Origin: DATKLL01 sp035542475 | GTDB taxonomy: Bacteria; Desulfobacterota; Syntrophia; Syntrophales; UBA2185 | Direction of reading: 5' to 3' | Length of the DNA stretch: 37,948 bases | NCBI GenBank assembly: GCA_035542475.1 | Contig: DATKLL010000101.1 | Location: 1-37,948, forward strand | In this document: positions 1-8,028 of the stretch, piece after piece | Position numbering within the stretch: the first letter of the stretch is position 1 | Layout: each line of letters opens with the position of its first letter | Program-made: the position numbers and the translations under genes | Notes under the pieces: generated by a model | Told to the model about the DNA's origin: nothing | Seen by the model: only the letters and a program-made list of their open reading frames with translations | Database searches by the model: none

Positions 1-1159
1 TCGGTTTGGACACCATGAACTCATAGCCTTCCCGGCGCATCGTCTCGATCAGCACGGCCATCTGCAGCTCCCCCCGCCCGCATACCTCGAAGGCGTCCTT
101 ACGCTCCAATAACTTTAGCCTCAGCGCTACATTCCGGAAACTCTCTCTCTCCAGACGTTCAAGCAGATGACGCGACGTCAGATACTTTCCTTCCTTGCCG
201 GCAAAGGGGCTGTTGTTTACATAAAAGATCATGGAGACGGTCGGCGCGTCTATGTTTATTCGGGGGAGCGGAATGGGGTTCTCCTGCGACGTAATCGTAT
301 CGCCGATACTGATGGCCTCGACACCGGCAAGGGCGATAATGTCGCCAGCCTCGGCGACATCAACCTGCTTTTTCTTCAAACCGTGAAACGTGTAAAGGGC
401 GGAAAACCTGACACCGGGAGTGATCGCATCTTCTCCGCAAAGGGCATAGGTATGATTCATTGCGAGCACCCCGTTGATCAGCCGCCCGATGGCGATCTGC
501 CCCACATAGGGATCGTAATCGAGATTCGTAACCAGGAACTGGGGAACCTGCGCGTCATCGGTGTCAGGACCGGGTATGCCCGAACAGATGGCGTCAAACA
601 GGGGTTTGAGGTCTTCCGACGGATCTCCCGGCTTCTGATGGGCGATGCCCCGTTTGGCGTTGGTATAGAGGATGGGAAAATCGATCTGCTTGTCGTTCGC
701 GTCGAGATCGATGAAAAGGTCATAGACCTCATTGACGACCTCCTCGATCCGGGCGTCGCCCCGGTCGATCTTGTTGATGACAACCACGATGGGTAGTTTC
801 TTGGCAAGGGCTTTTTTAACGACGAACCGTGTCTGCGGAAGCGGCCCCTCGCTGGCATCGACGAGCAGAATGGCGCCATCGACCATATTCAGGCTGCGTT
901 CTACCTCGCCGCCGAAATCCGCATGCCCGGGTGTATCGACGATATTGATCTTGACGTCGTGGTACCATATGGCGGTATTCTTCGCCATGATGGTAATCCC
1001 CCGTTCGCGTTCGAGATCCATGGAGTCCATCACCCGTTCCGCGACTTCCTGGTGTTCCCGGAATGTCCCCGTCTGCTTGAGCATGGCATCGACAAGGGTT
1101 GTTTTGCCGTGATCAACGTGGGCAATAATCACAATATTTCTTATGTTTTGCTTTCGCAC
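1..1159 (-). CDS. typA: GTP-binding protein TypA/BipA (N-terminal 386 residues; runs off the window)
   Basis: TypA/BipA is a ribosome-associated translational GTPase related to EF-G that supports ribosome assembly and stress adaptation in the cytoplasm. Reading the minus strand from a GTG at 1159 gives MRKQNIRNIVIIAHVDHGKTT, with the P-loop AHVDHGKTT at residues 13-21, the switch I RGIT motif near residue 54, DTPGH (G3), NKID (G4) and TNAKRG (G5). An EF-Tu domain-2-like barrel follows, then the start of the EF-G domain-III-like fold. The GTG start is chosen because AAAGGAG lies 11 nt upstream and the next in-frame ATG would remove the P-loop. The family is about 600 residues long, so roughly the last third lies beyond position 1. 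The next gene upstream, the AOR-family gene, is separated by a repeat-bearing spacer, so the two need not be co-transcribed. The identification is secure. Confidence 0.96.
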   Translation of the reverse strand, partial: MRKQNIRNIVIIAHVDHGKTTLVDAMLKQTGTFREHQEVAERVMDSMDLERERGITIMAKNTAIWYHDVKINIVDTPGHADFGGEVERSLNMVDGAILLVDASEGPLPQTRFVVKKALAKKLPIVVVINKIDRGDARIEEVVNEVYDLFIDLDANDKQIDFPILYTNAKRGIAHQKPGDPSEDLKPLFDAICSGIPGPDTDDAQVPQFLVTNLDYDPYVGQIAIGRLINGVLAMNHTYALCGEDAITPGVRFSALYTFHGLKKKQVDVAEAGDIIALAGVEAISIGDTITSQENPIPLPRINIDAPTVSMIFYVNNSPFAGKEGKYLTSRHLLERLERESFRNVALRLKLLERKDAFEVCGRGELQMAVLIETMRREGYEFMVSKP

Positions 1160-1241
1160 GCGTGTTGCATCTCCTTTAAAAAGCACCTCCCCTTGCCCGT
1201 ATTGGTGGATGATCAGCCAGGATCAGGACAAGGGGGGATGG

Positions 1242-1308
1242 AGCCTTCGACCCTTCGATAAACTCAGGACAGGCTTAGCTCATGCTTCGACAGGCTCAGC
1301 ATGACAGG
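1242..1308. repeat. Short dispersed intergenic repeat with two degenerate units
   Basis: Two related units, CTTCGA...CTCAGGACAGGCT and CTTCGACAGGCTCAGCATGACAGG, lie head to tail between typA and the AOR-family gene. Sequences of this CTTCGACAGGCTCAG type recur in intergenic regions of many bacterial genomes, so I read it as a REP/MITE-like remnant. Only this one occurrence of the type is visible in the window, so copy number is unknown. Confidence 0.5.
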
Positions 1309-1313
1309 GGGGT

Positions 1314-3497
1314 TCAGCTGTTCAAGTCCATGATTTTCGCTTGCGTTTCTTCATTGAGGAAGTCCCACAAACCGATCTGTTTCAGGGTCTCGACTTTTGG
1401 AATACCAGTAGAACTCCAGCCGCGTTCGCTGTAATATGTCTGTATCAATTTCCGCAACTGGTCTTTTCTGAAGTCCATAAGCAGTTTCCTTTTTTCCGTC
1501 GTTGCCATTTTTTGAACTTCTTCCGGAGGCTTCCCGGAAATCCTGCTTACTTCCTGATCGTGGAAATCCTTCTCGGCATCATAGAGATCGTCATCCGTCG
1601 GCCCTATCGCCCTTTCGGGGACCCAGTCATTGTCTCCCGTACTCTTGCCGAAGATCATGGCATTCATGATCCGCTGCAAATTTATATCATGGTCTGTCTG
1701 CTCATAGATTTTCTCCCATGTGAGATTCGTTCCCAGCACACCATTGTAGAACTCCGCATACATCTCCTGGGAAGCAGGGTTGATGTATTTATCTGTATCC
1801 TTCACATTCTCAGATTCAGGGTTGAATACGTCGACCCAGGGGAGCTTGCAGAGGCCCAGGTTATCATTTCCAAGCCTCACCCTCGGGTATGTGACCAACG
1901 CCTTTGCTCTATCCTTCAAGGTGGGGAATGCTCCCAGTAAATCCGCCTTGATAAGCCATGCCGCGGCGTGATGCGCGCCTATATCACTGGCGGCGGCATA
2001 AGACGCCTGCATGGACAAGGACCTGTGGGTTCTGTAAAGCGAAAAGGGAAGCCCTTTGGTCTGCATGGCGAATTTCAGGAGTTCCTTCTCAGGATTCGCG
2101 TTGCCGGTTCTTTTCATATACCTGGAGGAAACCCACTTGATCAAACTGAGCATACCTCTTCCCGCTTCCCGGGCAAATTCGGTTTCTCCTTTGGCAATCT
2201 GGTGGACGAAGGCGAGCATTGCCTTTTCGTCACCCCATTTAAGTTCAAAACCTTCCGTATCCTCTTTTACGAGATAGCCCCTTTGGAAGCACTCCATCAA
2301 AAAGGCGATAATAACGGCAGTGGTTATGGTATCGATTCCGTAGTTGTCGCAGTGCCAGTTGGCTTCCATGATGGCTTCGGCGTTCCATATCCCTAAATTT
2401 GAGCCGAAACCGCTCGCTGTCTCATACTCAGGTCCGTCCACCCATACTTTCCTGCCGGCCTGATCACCTACGGATAAGGTAACCCAGCCGCCTTTGGTGC
2501 ACCGTAGATTGCAGCCGGGGAAACATCCGTCCATGCCCCTGTGATCAAAGAGATTGGCGGCGTAATATTTTCCGCTGATCTGTTCGGCCCTCGGATCCGA
2601 GCCGTATTGATAATTGTTGACTGGCAAGGACTGGTAATTTTCCTTATTCATAAAACTGATTAGCCCCGCGCTCCCCTTGCGGTGCATTTTCAGCGATACC
2701 GGGTCCACTTCCTTAACGACTTTGGAAAGCCTCGATCCTGCCTTCCTCGCTTTCTCCCAGTCGGCGGCGCCGTAAGGATTTTCACCATGCGGAAACTCCG
2801 CCAGGACGATGACCGATCGTAATTTCTTATCATTCATCACAGAGCCAAGACCCGTCCTGCCACCCTGTTTTGTTCTGAAAAACCCCTTCAGACCATCAGC
2901 CGTTTTCGTAGGGTCATAATAATGGCTGTTGATACATCCGTATGTGGTATTCGCCGCGCCTATCCCCGTCGTAACAAAAGTAATATTCTTTTTGTCATAT
3001 CCCTGTTGCGTAAATTTATCCGCAATGAATTTCTCCAAATCAAACACATGGTCTATCCGGGGAGCGTCAATTATTTTTACCTCATTGGCGAGACCGTCAA
3101 TGAGAATGAACACATCCTTCTCAGATTTTCCGATGACCTGAATTATATCAAAACCGGCATACTTGACGTGTGCCCCAAAATGCCCGCCAAAATTCGTTAT
3201 CCCCGGAATTCCCGTGTGGGGCGACAGAGAGACCGCCATGCACTTGCTTGTGCCCGGAAACTGAGGAATGCCGGCCAACGGGCCCGGGGAAAAGATCAAC
3301 GGATTATACAAATCGTAAGGGCTGGTGTTCGGTTTTATCTGTTTGTAGAGAAAATACAGGCCGAGAGCCCTGCCCCCGACAAAATAGTCCCTCGCACGCG
3401 GGTCAAGGCTGCTCATATTAATCGCGCCACTTCCGAGATCGATGGTGAGAGTTTGATTAGCGTACCCACGCGTCAAATTAGATTTTGTATACTTCAT
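1314..3497 (-). CDS. Aldehyde:ferredoxin oxidoreductase-family tungsten enzyme
   Basis: The 727-residue product belongs to the AOR superfamily of tungsten bis-pyranopterin enzymes, which oxidise aldehydes to acids with ferredoxin. The superfamily also includes BamB, the class II benzoyl-CoA reductase subunit. N-terminal AOR motifs are visible: GGRALG near 41, FSPGPLAG near 69, and the pterin-binding GRTGLGSVMNDKKLRSV at about 213-229. The iron-sulfur ligands appear as Cys325, Cys329 and Cys333 (CX3CX3C), with the usual fourth ligand at Cys550 in NLGLC. EYETASGFGSN near 357 and YGIDT near 386 are also family signatures. The length exceeds the roughly 600-650 residues of typical AORs. ATG 3497 has AAGGAG 7 nt upstream. 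No ferredoxin-like partner gene lies next to it, so the substrate cannot be assigned; aldehyde oxidation linked to fermentative or syntrophic metabolism is a reasonable guess. Confidence 0.88.
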   Translation of the reverse strand: MKYTKSNLTRGYANQTLTIDLGSGAINMSSLDPRARDYFVGGRALGLYFLYKQIKPNTSPYDLYNPLIFSPGPLAGIPQFPGTSKCMAVSLSPHTGIPGITNFGGHFGAHVKYAGFDIIQVIGKSEKDVFILIDGLANEVKIIDAPRIDHVFDLEKFIADKFTQQGYDKKNITFVTTGIGAANTTYGCINSHYYDPTKTADGLKGFFRTKQGGRTGLGSVMNDKKLRSVIVLAEFPHGENPYGAADWEKARKAGSRLSKVVKEVDPVSLKMHRKGSAGLISFMNKENYQSLPVNNYQYGSDPRAEQISGKYYAANLFDHRGMDGCFPGCNLRCTKGGWVTLSVGDQAGRKVWVDGPEYETASGFGSNLGIWNAEAIMEANWHCDNYGIDTITTAVIIAFLMECFQRGYLVKEDTEGFELKWGDEKAMLAFVHQIAKGETEFAREAGRGMLSLIKWVSSRYMKRTGNANPEKELLKFAMQTKGLPFSLYRTHRSLSMQASYAAASDIGAHHAAAWLIKADLLGAFPTLKDRAKALVTYPRVRLGNDNLGLCKLPWVDVFNPESENVKDTDKYINPASQEMYAEFYNGVLGTNLTWEKIYEQTDHDINLQRIMNAMIFGKSTGDNDWVPERAIGPTDDDLYDAEKDFHDQEVSRISGKPPEEVQKMATTEKRKLLMDFRKDQLRKLIQTYYSERGWSSTGIPKVETLKQIGLWDFLNEETQAKIMDLNS

Positions 3498-3570
3498 TCA
3501 GTTCTCCTTATCGGAAATACTTTTTATGCCATGAGCATAAAGCATAAATAGAACCGATTTTAGACGGGGC

Positions 3571-3599
3571 ACTATATGCAAAGGAAATTTTCTTGTCAA
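3571..3599 (-). promoter_or_regulatory. Sigma-70-type promoter for the AOR-family gene
   Basis: On the minus strand TTGACA (3594-3599) is followed after exactly 17 bp by TATAGT (3571-3576). This is a near-consensus housekeeping promoter. It would start transcription near 3564, giving a leader of about 67 nt before the AOR-family start at 3497. Confidence 0.7.
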
Positions 3600-3686
3600 C
3601 GTGAAAAGTGAATTATCTTGACATTCTCGGGAATTCATGGTTGAGGCTCCAGTTGGAAAAAGTTCTTATGAATTAATTTGTGACAG

Positions 3687-4592
3687 ATGAGCATGGCAGA
3701 AATTATAATGACTGATCAATGGGTCTGGGTCGACACATCAATAAAAATCGATGAGGCGGAAGAAGACATAGGCAGTTCACCCATTATTTGTGTTGACACG
3801 GAATATGATTCGTTCAGGTATTTCCGGGAAGTCCTCTGTTTAATCCAGATAGAGGCTAATAGAAAGACTTATCTGTTCGACCCACTTGGCAGCCTGGATT
3901 TTTCTTTCTTAGGAAAGATTTTTGCGGACCCTGCCGTTCTAAAAGTTATGCATGCCGGCGATAATGATATTCGGATTCTAAAAAGGGATTATAGTTTTGA
4001 ATTCAAAAATATTTTTGATACCCACCGGGCAGCTTCTATCCTGGGTTGTCACTTTCTTTCTCTGTCGGCATTGATAGGCCAATATCTTGGGATTGAACTG
4101 AAAAAAGATAAAAAGACGCAGCGCTCGAAGTGGGAGACTCGTCCCCTTACAGAAGAACAGATACTGTACGCTGTTCGAGATACGGCATATCTGAAAGACT
4201 TGTATCGCAGGCTTGAATATGAAATTCAACAGGGCGGATTCAAAAAAAAGGCGGCAAAGGCTTTTGACGATATTGCTATTGTAACATGGAACGAGAAGTC
4301 ACTCAATACCCGTGGGCATAAAAACATTAAAGGATATGAGTCGCTTACAGCAAATCAGAGGCACTATTTAATGAATCTGTACAGATGGCGCTTTCAAAAG
4401 GCTAAAGAAACTAACAGGGCACGTTTCAGGGTATTGTCAGATCAGACTCTGGTAGACCTGGCGAAAACTGAAGCCTCCACCATCGAAATGCTGGAGCTGA
4501 CGGGTATACTCACTACAGAAAAGATAAACCTCTATGGCCAGGAAATCATTGAGGCCGTTAATGATGGTAAACAGTCGCAGCAGGCTGGTTAA
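3687..4592 (+). CDS. rnd: Ribonuclease D-like 3'-5' exoribonuclease with HRDC domain
   Basis: RNase D is a DEDDy-family 3'-5' exonuclease that trims tRNA precursors and other structured RNAs. The 301-residue product shows motif I as VDTEYD (Asp37, Glu39), motif II as HAGDND near 89-94 (Asp92/Asp94), and motif III as YAVRDTAYL with Tyr161 and Asp165. These are the four acidic metal ligands plus the catalytic Tyr. An HRDC nucleic-acid-binding domain occupies about residues 210-290 (LTANQRHYLMNLYRWR onward). The protein is shorter than E. coli RNase D (about 375 residues) because it has one HRDC domain instead of two. The start is uncertain: ATGs at 3687, 3693 and 3708 are all in frame and none has a strong ribosome binding site. 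No neighbour on the same strand suggests an operon. Confidence 0.88.
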   Translation: MSMAEIIMTDQWVWVDTSIKIDEAEEDIGSSPIICVDTEYDSFRYFREVLCLIQIEANRKTYLFDPLGSLDFSFLGKIFADPAVLKVMHAGDNDIRILKRDYSFEFKNIFDTHRAASILGCHFLSLSALIGQYLGIELKKDKKTQRSKWETRPLTEEQILYAVRDTAYLKDLYRRLEYEIQQGGFKKKAAKAFDDIAIVTWNEKSLNTRGHKNIKGYESLTANQRHYLMNLYRWRFQKAKETNRARFRVLSDQTLVDLAKTEASTIEMLELTGILTTEKINLYGQEIIEAVNDGKQSQQAG

Positions 4593-4673
4593 AAATACAT
4601 TGTGCACGAATTTCACATTTGAGAGTATTTGTCCCGCCAGTTGATACCTACTATTCGGTAAGGAGTCAGCTAG

Positions 4674-4695
4674 ATTCCGGCTCGGCGGCCGGAAT
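4674..4695. repeat. Short inverted repeat (attccggc / gccggaat)
   Basis: ATTCCGGC (4674-4681) and GCCGGAAT (4688-4695) form a perfect 8-bp stem with a 6-nt loop, followed by GACAT. Hairpins of this ATTCCGGC...GCCGGAATGACA type are common dispersed intergenic elements. No T-tract follows, so it is not an obvious terminator. Confidence 0.5.
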
Positions 4696-4914
4696 GACAT
4701 TTAATTCCTATTTTTCTTCACAAACTGCAGTTTACCAGGCCAACCGGATAACCTTCTGTGCCTAAACAGACCACTAGGCAAATTTTTCACATATGCATAA
4801 GCGAAGGAAAATTTTGTTTCCGTAGTGGTTTCAAATACGAATTAGCTCTCTTTGACACATTCTAAAAATGTTGTGAAATCAAAGTGTTGTCCATAATGCT
4901 TACAGGGACTATTC

Positions 4915-4930
4915 TGGCATACAGTTTGCT
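4915..4930 (+). promoter_or_regulatory. Sigma-54-like (-24/-12) promoter upstream of the motB-like gene
   Basis: TGGCATACAGTTTGCT matches the RpoN consensus TGGCACGNNNNTTGCW at all invariant positions. The GG at 4916-4917 and GC at 4928-4929 are exactly 12 bp apart. Transcription would begin near 4941, before either candidate start of the downstream gene. Confidence 0.6.
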
Positions 4931-5023
4931 ATCCCAATAACTGAGGAAAACAGGGGCAAGCATTAAGCCTATTTATTGACGACGCTCATCAACAATATAC
5001 GACCATTTATTATAAGTGCATTT

Positions 5024-5896
5024 ATGGAATCTAATAACGATAACAGAAAAGAAAGAAAGCGCGAAGAAGCATCTGATTTAATACCCGACTCTTCGGGTAT
5101 TAGAAAAGCAGACGAAAAGGCGGATTCTGAGCCTCAAAAAGAATCTGCTGATATTGAAATTGAAACGGAAGTTGGACCGAGAAAATCGTATATTTCGGCA
5201 AAAAAATCCACACTAGATCCGTTCGATAAAAGAATTTTTGAATACGAAGACGAAATTTCGCCACCCCATTGGGCCGTTCCCTGGTCCGACATCATGATGG
5301 TTGTTTTTGTAATGTTCGCTGTCTTATTTATTTATTCAGTATCGAAGCGTGATATCGCCGACGCATTCAAGAAACCGAATGAAACTAAGGTTGAGGTCCC
5401 AAAGCAAGAGCCCAGGCAGGAAATAACTCCCGATCAATTCAACGAAATGAGCCGACGTTTGAGAAGAGATGCCAAACCTGATGAGATATCGGTAGGCATT
5501 GGTAAAGATCAGACTATCAAAATCAGCGCGAGCGATTCCCTTTTTTTTGATCTCGGAAAGGCGGATATAAAACCTGAGGCAATTAAATTTTTGAAAGACT
5601 TTGCTGAGGTCGTCAAAAAAACTAAATCCAACATCCGTATAGAGGGACACACTGACTCATTTCCAATCCATTCCCCTACTTTTCCAACCAACTGGGAACT
5701 TTCGGCAATAAGGGCAGTGAATATTGCGAGGTTTCTCATAGAAGAAACCGGCATAGAGCCGGAGAGATTTACGATTGTCGGTCATTCTTTGTATAAACCG
5801 GCTGTTCCTAACACTTCACTTGAGAATAAGGCTAAAAACAGAAGGGTAGAAATTTTTATCGAAAATAACCATCAATCTATACAAAAAGAGGGATAA
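5024..5896 (+). CDS. motB: MotB/OmpA-family stator-like membrane protein
   Basis: MotB-type proteins form ion-driven stator channels with MotA, one transmembrane helix carrying the essential Asp and a periplasmic peptidoglycan-binding OmpA domain. From ATG 5024 the product is 290 residues: a charged cytoplasmic N-terminus of about 80 residues, the segment PHWAVPWSDIMMVVFVMF with the channel-type Asp at about residue 89, a single membrane helix, a linker, and an OmpA-C domain at about 170-285. That domain shows FDLGKADIKPEA, IEGHTDS, NWELSAIRA and NRRVEI. A TTG at 4976 is in frame and would add 16 residues, but neither start has a strong ribosome binding site. The gene precedes the MotA-like gene by only 4 nt, the reverse of the usual motA-motB order, and no flagellar genes are nearby. 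A non-flagellar, Tol/Exb-like energising role is possible. Confidence 0.8.
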   Translation: MESNNDNRKERKREEASDLIPDSSGIRKADEKADSEPQKESADIEIETEVGPRKSYISAKKSTLDPFDKRIFEYEDEISPPHWAVPWSDIMMVVFVMFAVLFIYSVSKRDIADAFKKPNETKVEVPKQEPRQEITPDQFNEMSRRLRRDAKPDEISVGIGKDQTIKISASDSLFFDLGKADIKPEAIKFLKDFAEVVKKTKSNIRIEGHTDSFPIHSPTFPTNWELSAIRAVNIARFLIEETGIEPERFTIVGHSLYKPAVPNTSLENKAKNRRVEIFIENNHQSIQKEG

Positions 5897-5900
5897 TATT

Positions 5901-6755
5901 ATGATAAGACAAAATTTAATTTTCGGTGGTGTTTGCACAATAATTTTCATGAGCTGTTTTTTCTTCGGAGAGGGAGGAACGGTCGTATATTTCAATATTG
6001 TCAGTTTTCTCGTTGTTTCATCAGGAACAATAGGCGCCGCCTTTCTGAGTTTCCCTTTTGAACGAATAAAGAATGCTTATAGGGTTGCCCTTAATTCCTA
6101 TAAGAAAGATACTATAAATTCACCGGATCATGTCGTAAATATCCTTCTTGATATCTCTGTCAGATCGAGGTCTAATGGGATGCTATCACTTGAAAAAGTG
6201 GAAAAGACGACACAGATAAAGTTTCTGAAAAGTGCACTTGGTTTGCTTGTTGACGGTTACAAGGAAGACGAAATACGAAGCATTCTACATAACGAGATGT
6301 ATTATTTTAAAACCAGGCGCCAGCATTCGGAAAGAGTATTCAGGACCATGGCCGTGCTGGCCCCGGGATTCGGTGTAGCAGGCAGCATCATAGGTCTAAT
6401 AGGGATGCTTTATGGTGTGGGTGATACAGGAGTAATTTTGAGGACCATCCCGATCGCATTAACATCTACCCTTTATGGGATAGTATTCAGCTATTACATT
6501 TTAGTCCCGGTTGGTGAGAACATCCATTCAAAGACGCAAAAGGAACTTTTCATGCAGAGCATCATGACGGACGGCATTATAGAAATCGGCAAGGAGCAAA
6601 ATCTCTTTAAACTGGAAAAGAGACTCTCGTCTTTTCTCACTCCATCCGCCAGGGAGGGAAAACAGGAGAGTCTGCAAGAACTCCGCAAAAGATACATACT
6701 CATGAAACAGGAACAGAAAGAGAGGCGCGCGGAAACTGCATACGCCAATGGTTAA
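5901..6755 (+). CDS. motA: MotA/TolQ/ExbB-family proton-channel protein
   Basis: The 284-residue product has the MotA layout: two N-terminal membrane helices (about 7-25 and 30-50), a cytoplasmic domain of about 90 residues, then two further helices (about 145-170 and 180-205) and a cytoplasmic tail. The region MAVLAPGFGVAGSIIGLIGML is the conserved MotA segment leading into helix 3, and the fourth helix contains TSTLYGIVFSY. With the preceding MotB-like protein it should form a stator complex that couples ion flow to force. ATG 5901 follows MotB by 4 nt and has GAGG upstream. The last 40 residues are rich in Lys, Arg and Glu. Whether it serves a flagellum encoded elsewhere or another machine cannot be decided here. 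Confidence 0.8.
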   Translation: MIRQNLIFGGVCTIIFMSCFFFGEGGTVVYFNIVSFLVVSSGTIGAAFLSFPFERIKNAYRVALNSYKKDTINSPDHVVNILLDISVRSRSNGMLSLEKVEKTTQIKFLKSALGLLVDGYKEDEIRSILHNEMYYFKTRRQHSERVFRTMAVLAPGFGVAGSIIGLIGMLYGVGDTGVILRTIPIALTSTLYGIVFSYYILVPVGENIHSKTQKELFMQSIMTDGIIEIGKEQNLFKLEKRLSSFLTPSAREGKQESLQELRKRYILMKQEQKERRAETAYANG

Positions 6756-7190
6756 TGCATCCGCTTAATCAAAACACAAGGCCTTGCGACATTACTGATT
6801 CAATCCAATTTAACAAGCTCACTTTTTTTAGTTGGCCAACAAGTTTTTGCCATTCCGCCCATTGAGGTGTGCTTCATTCTCTACAGCCTGGTCACATTCA
6901 ATATTTCAGCACTGATGTCCTTTCAACATTTATTCGTAAAAATCTACAAAAATTGTGGGGTGCCAACAAATTGTTGTCATTATCGACCTATATAAGATCT
7001 TTAACTGTGTAAAATATTTATTGTATATGTTTTTCTAATGACAAATATATGAGTAATTACAAGTATAAATAATTCCTCTTTCGTTTCTAATGAATTATTT
7101 TTCCGATAGCATAGATCATGGCACGAGAAATGCTGTTCAACACACTAATAATAACTTTTTGTTAATAATCTAGAATAGTCGGTTAAATAT
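6756..7190. other. AT-rich intergenic region
   Basis: These 435 bases carry no ORF I can support. They are AT-rich, especially from about 7000 on, and end with a sigma-54-like element (7119-7134). No clear terminator for the stator pair was recognised. Confidence 0.5.
7119..7134 (+). promoter_or_regulatory. Possible sigma-54-like promoter of the 7191-8706 operon
   Basis: TGGCACGAGAAATGCT matches TGGCACGNNNNTTGCW with one mismatch (A for the first T of the -12 block). GG (7120-7121) and GC (7132-7133) have the correct 12-bp spacing. Transcription would start near 7145, about 45 nt before ATG 7191. Confidence 0.5.
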
Positions 7191-8015
7191 ATGCACAGAA
7201 AAAACATTATAATTTCATTTGCTGCCGGTTTCCTGATCGGTATCTGCGCGGCAGTGTTGACTGTCAATGTATTGAATATGTATCAACGAAGCCTAACGGG
7301 AAGCCTTTCGGTAAAACCTCCGGATACTGAGGTGCCTTTGAAAAAAACGGAGCAGCCGTCTCCGGTATTGCAGCAGACAGGATCCAATGTCGATAATTTA
7401 ACCACGCCTAAAGCGGTCGCCACAACTGAAGTAGCCAAAACCGATGAAAAGGTTTTAGCTGCACCTCAGGAGAAAGTTGCGGAGATTTCTTTAAAAAAAA
7501 CGGAGCAGCCGTCTCCGGTATTGCAGCAGACAGGATCTAAAGTCAATAATTTAACCACGCCTAAAGCGGTTGTCACCGGTGCAGAAAACCACCCCCACCC
7601 CCCGCCAGCGGGGGACAGTATGCTACCGACATCCGTAAAAACGGACGATAAGGCTTTAGTTACGCCTCAAGGAAAAGATGCGGTCACGAAGTCACAGGAT
7701 GAGATTGTCCTTGGTGGGATTAATGTTCACATCCAATATGCCCGGAAGGACAAAAAAATAATAGAGGCGTTATCGGCCGATTTAAAAACCAAGGGATATG
7801 CCTCCGTTGATATTGAAAATATTAAGCACAGACATAGAGACATCCGGTACTTCCATAGCGAGGACAAAAAGGCAGCAATTATCCTGCAGAAGCAGTTTAA
7901 CAATTTTATCGCCGGTTCAACCTATGCCAAAAAGGTTAATTTAAAGATCAGGTATCTGGGCAAGGTTTATCCTAAGGCGCAAAAAGGATCTCTCGAAGTC
8001 TGGGTATTTTTTTAA
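7191..8015 (+). CDS. Membrane-anchored protein with duplicated linker and LytR C-terminal-like domain
   Basis: This 274-residue protein is not a named family I can assign with certainty. Residues 7-28 form one hydrophobic helix preceded by MHRKN, giving a membrane anchor with the rest probably periplasmic. A low-complexity linker rich in Pro, Thr and Lys contains two copies of LKKTEQPSPVLQQTGS, 51 residues apart. The last 100 residues (GGINVHIQY..., then a charged helix, IRYFHSEDKKAAIILQKQF and a C-terminal strand) have the pattern of the LytR C-terminal domain: beta strand, helix, xIRYxxxxDxxxA, helix. The gene is followed after 13 nt by a membrane/winged-helix gene, so the two probably form an operon. 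The ribosome binding site is weak. Confidence 0.7.
   Translation: MHRKNIIISFAAGFLIGICAAVLTVNVLNMYQRSLTGSLSVKPPDTEVPLKKTEQPSPVLQQTGSNVDNLTTPKAVATTEVAKTDEKVLAAPQEKVAEISLKKTEQPSPVLQQTGSKVNNLTTPKAVVTGAENHPHPPPAGDSMLPTSVKTDDKALVTPQGKDAVTKSQDEIVLGGINVHIQYARKDKKIIEALSADLKTKGYASVDIENIKHRHRDIRYFHSEDKKAAIILQKQFNNFIAGSTYAKKVNLKIRYLGKVYPKAQKGSLEVWVFF
7341..7417 (+). repeat. 77-bp direct repeat, copy 1 (copy 2 at 7494-7570)
   Basis: The block from the A-run before CGGAGCAGCCG to CTAAAGCGGT recurs with a constant offset of 153 bp (51 codons) at 7494-7570, with 3 mismatches in 77. The reading frame is preserved, so this is an in-frame internal duplication in the linker of the 7191-8015 gene. Confidence 0.9.
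7494..7570 (+). repeat. 77-bp direct repeat, copy 2
   Basis: Second copy of the block at 7341-7417, separated from it by 76 bp. The near identity indicates a recent duplication or ongoing homogenisation. Confidence 0.9.
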
Positions 8016-8028
8016 TGAAGCGTGAAAG

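Larger units (their letters stand above)
4593..4975. other. Intergenic region between rnd and the stator genes
   Basis: No convincing gene is present in these 383 bases. They hold a short inverted repeat (4674-4695) and a sigma-54-like promoter (4915-4930); both are listed separately. Confidence 0.6.

Noticed and set aside
167..1261. Several plus-strand ORFs over the first 1.2 kb
   Set aside because: They are antisense to typA, whose GTPase motifs on the minus strand are unambiguous.
5024..6755. Zorya-type anti-phage system (ZorA/ZorB resemble MotA/MotB)
   Set aside because: ZorA carries a long C-terminal tail that the 284-residue MotA-like protein lacks, and no ZorC/ZorD or ZorE gene follows.
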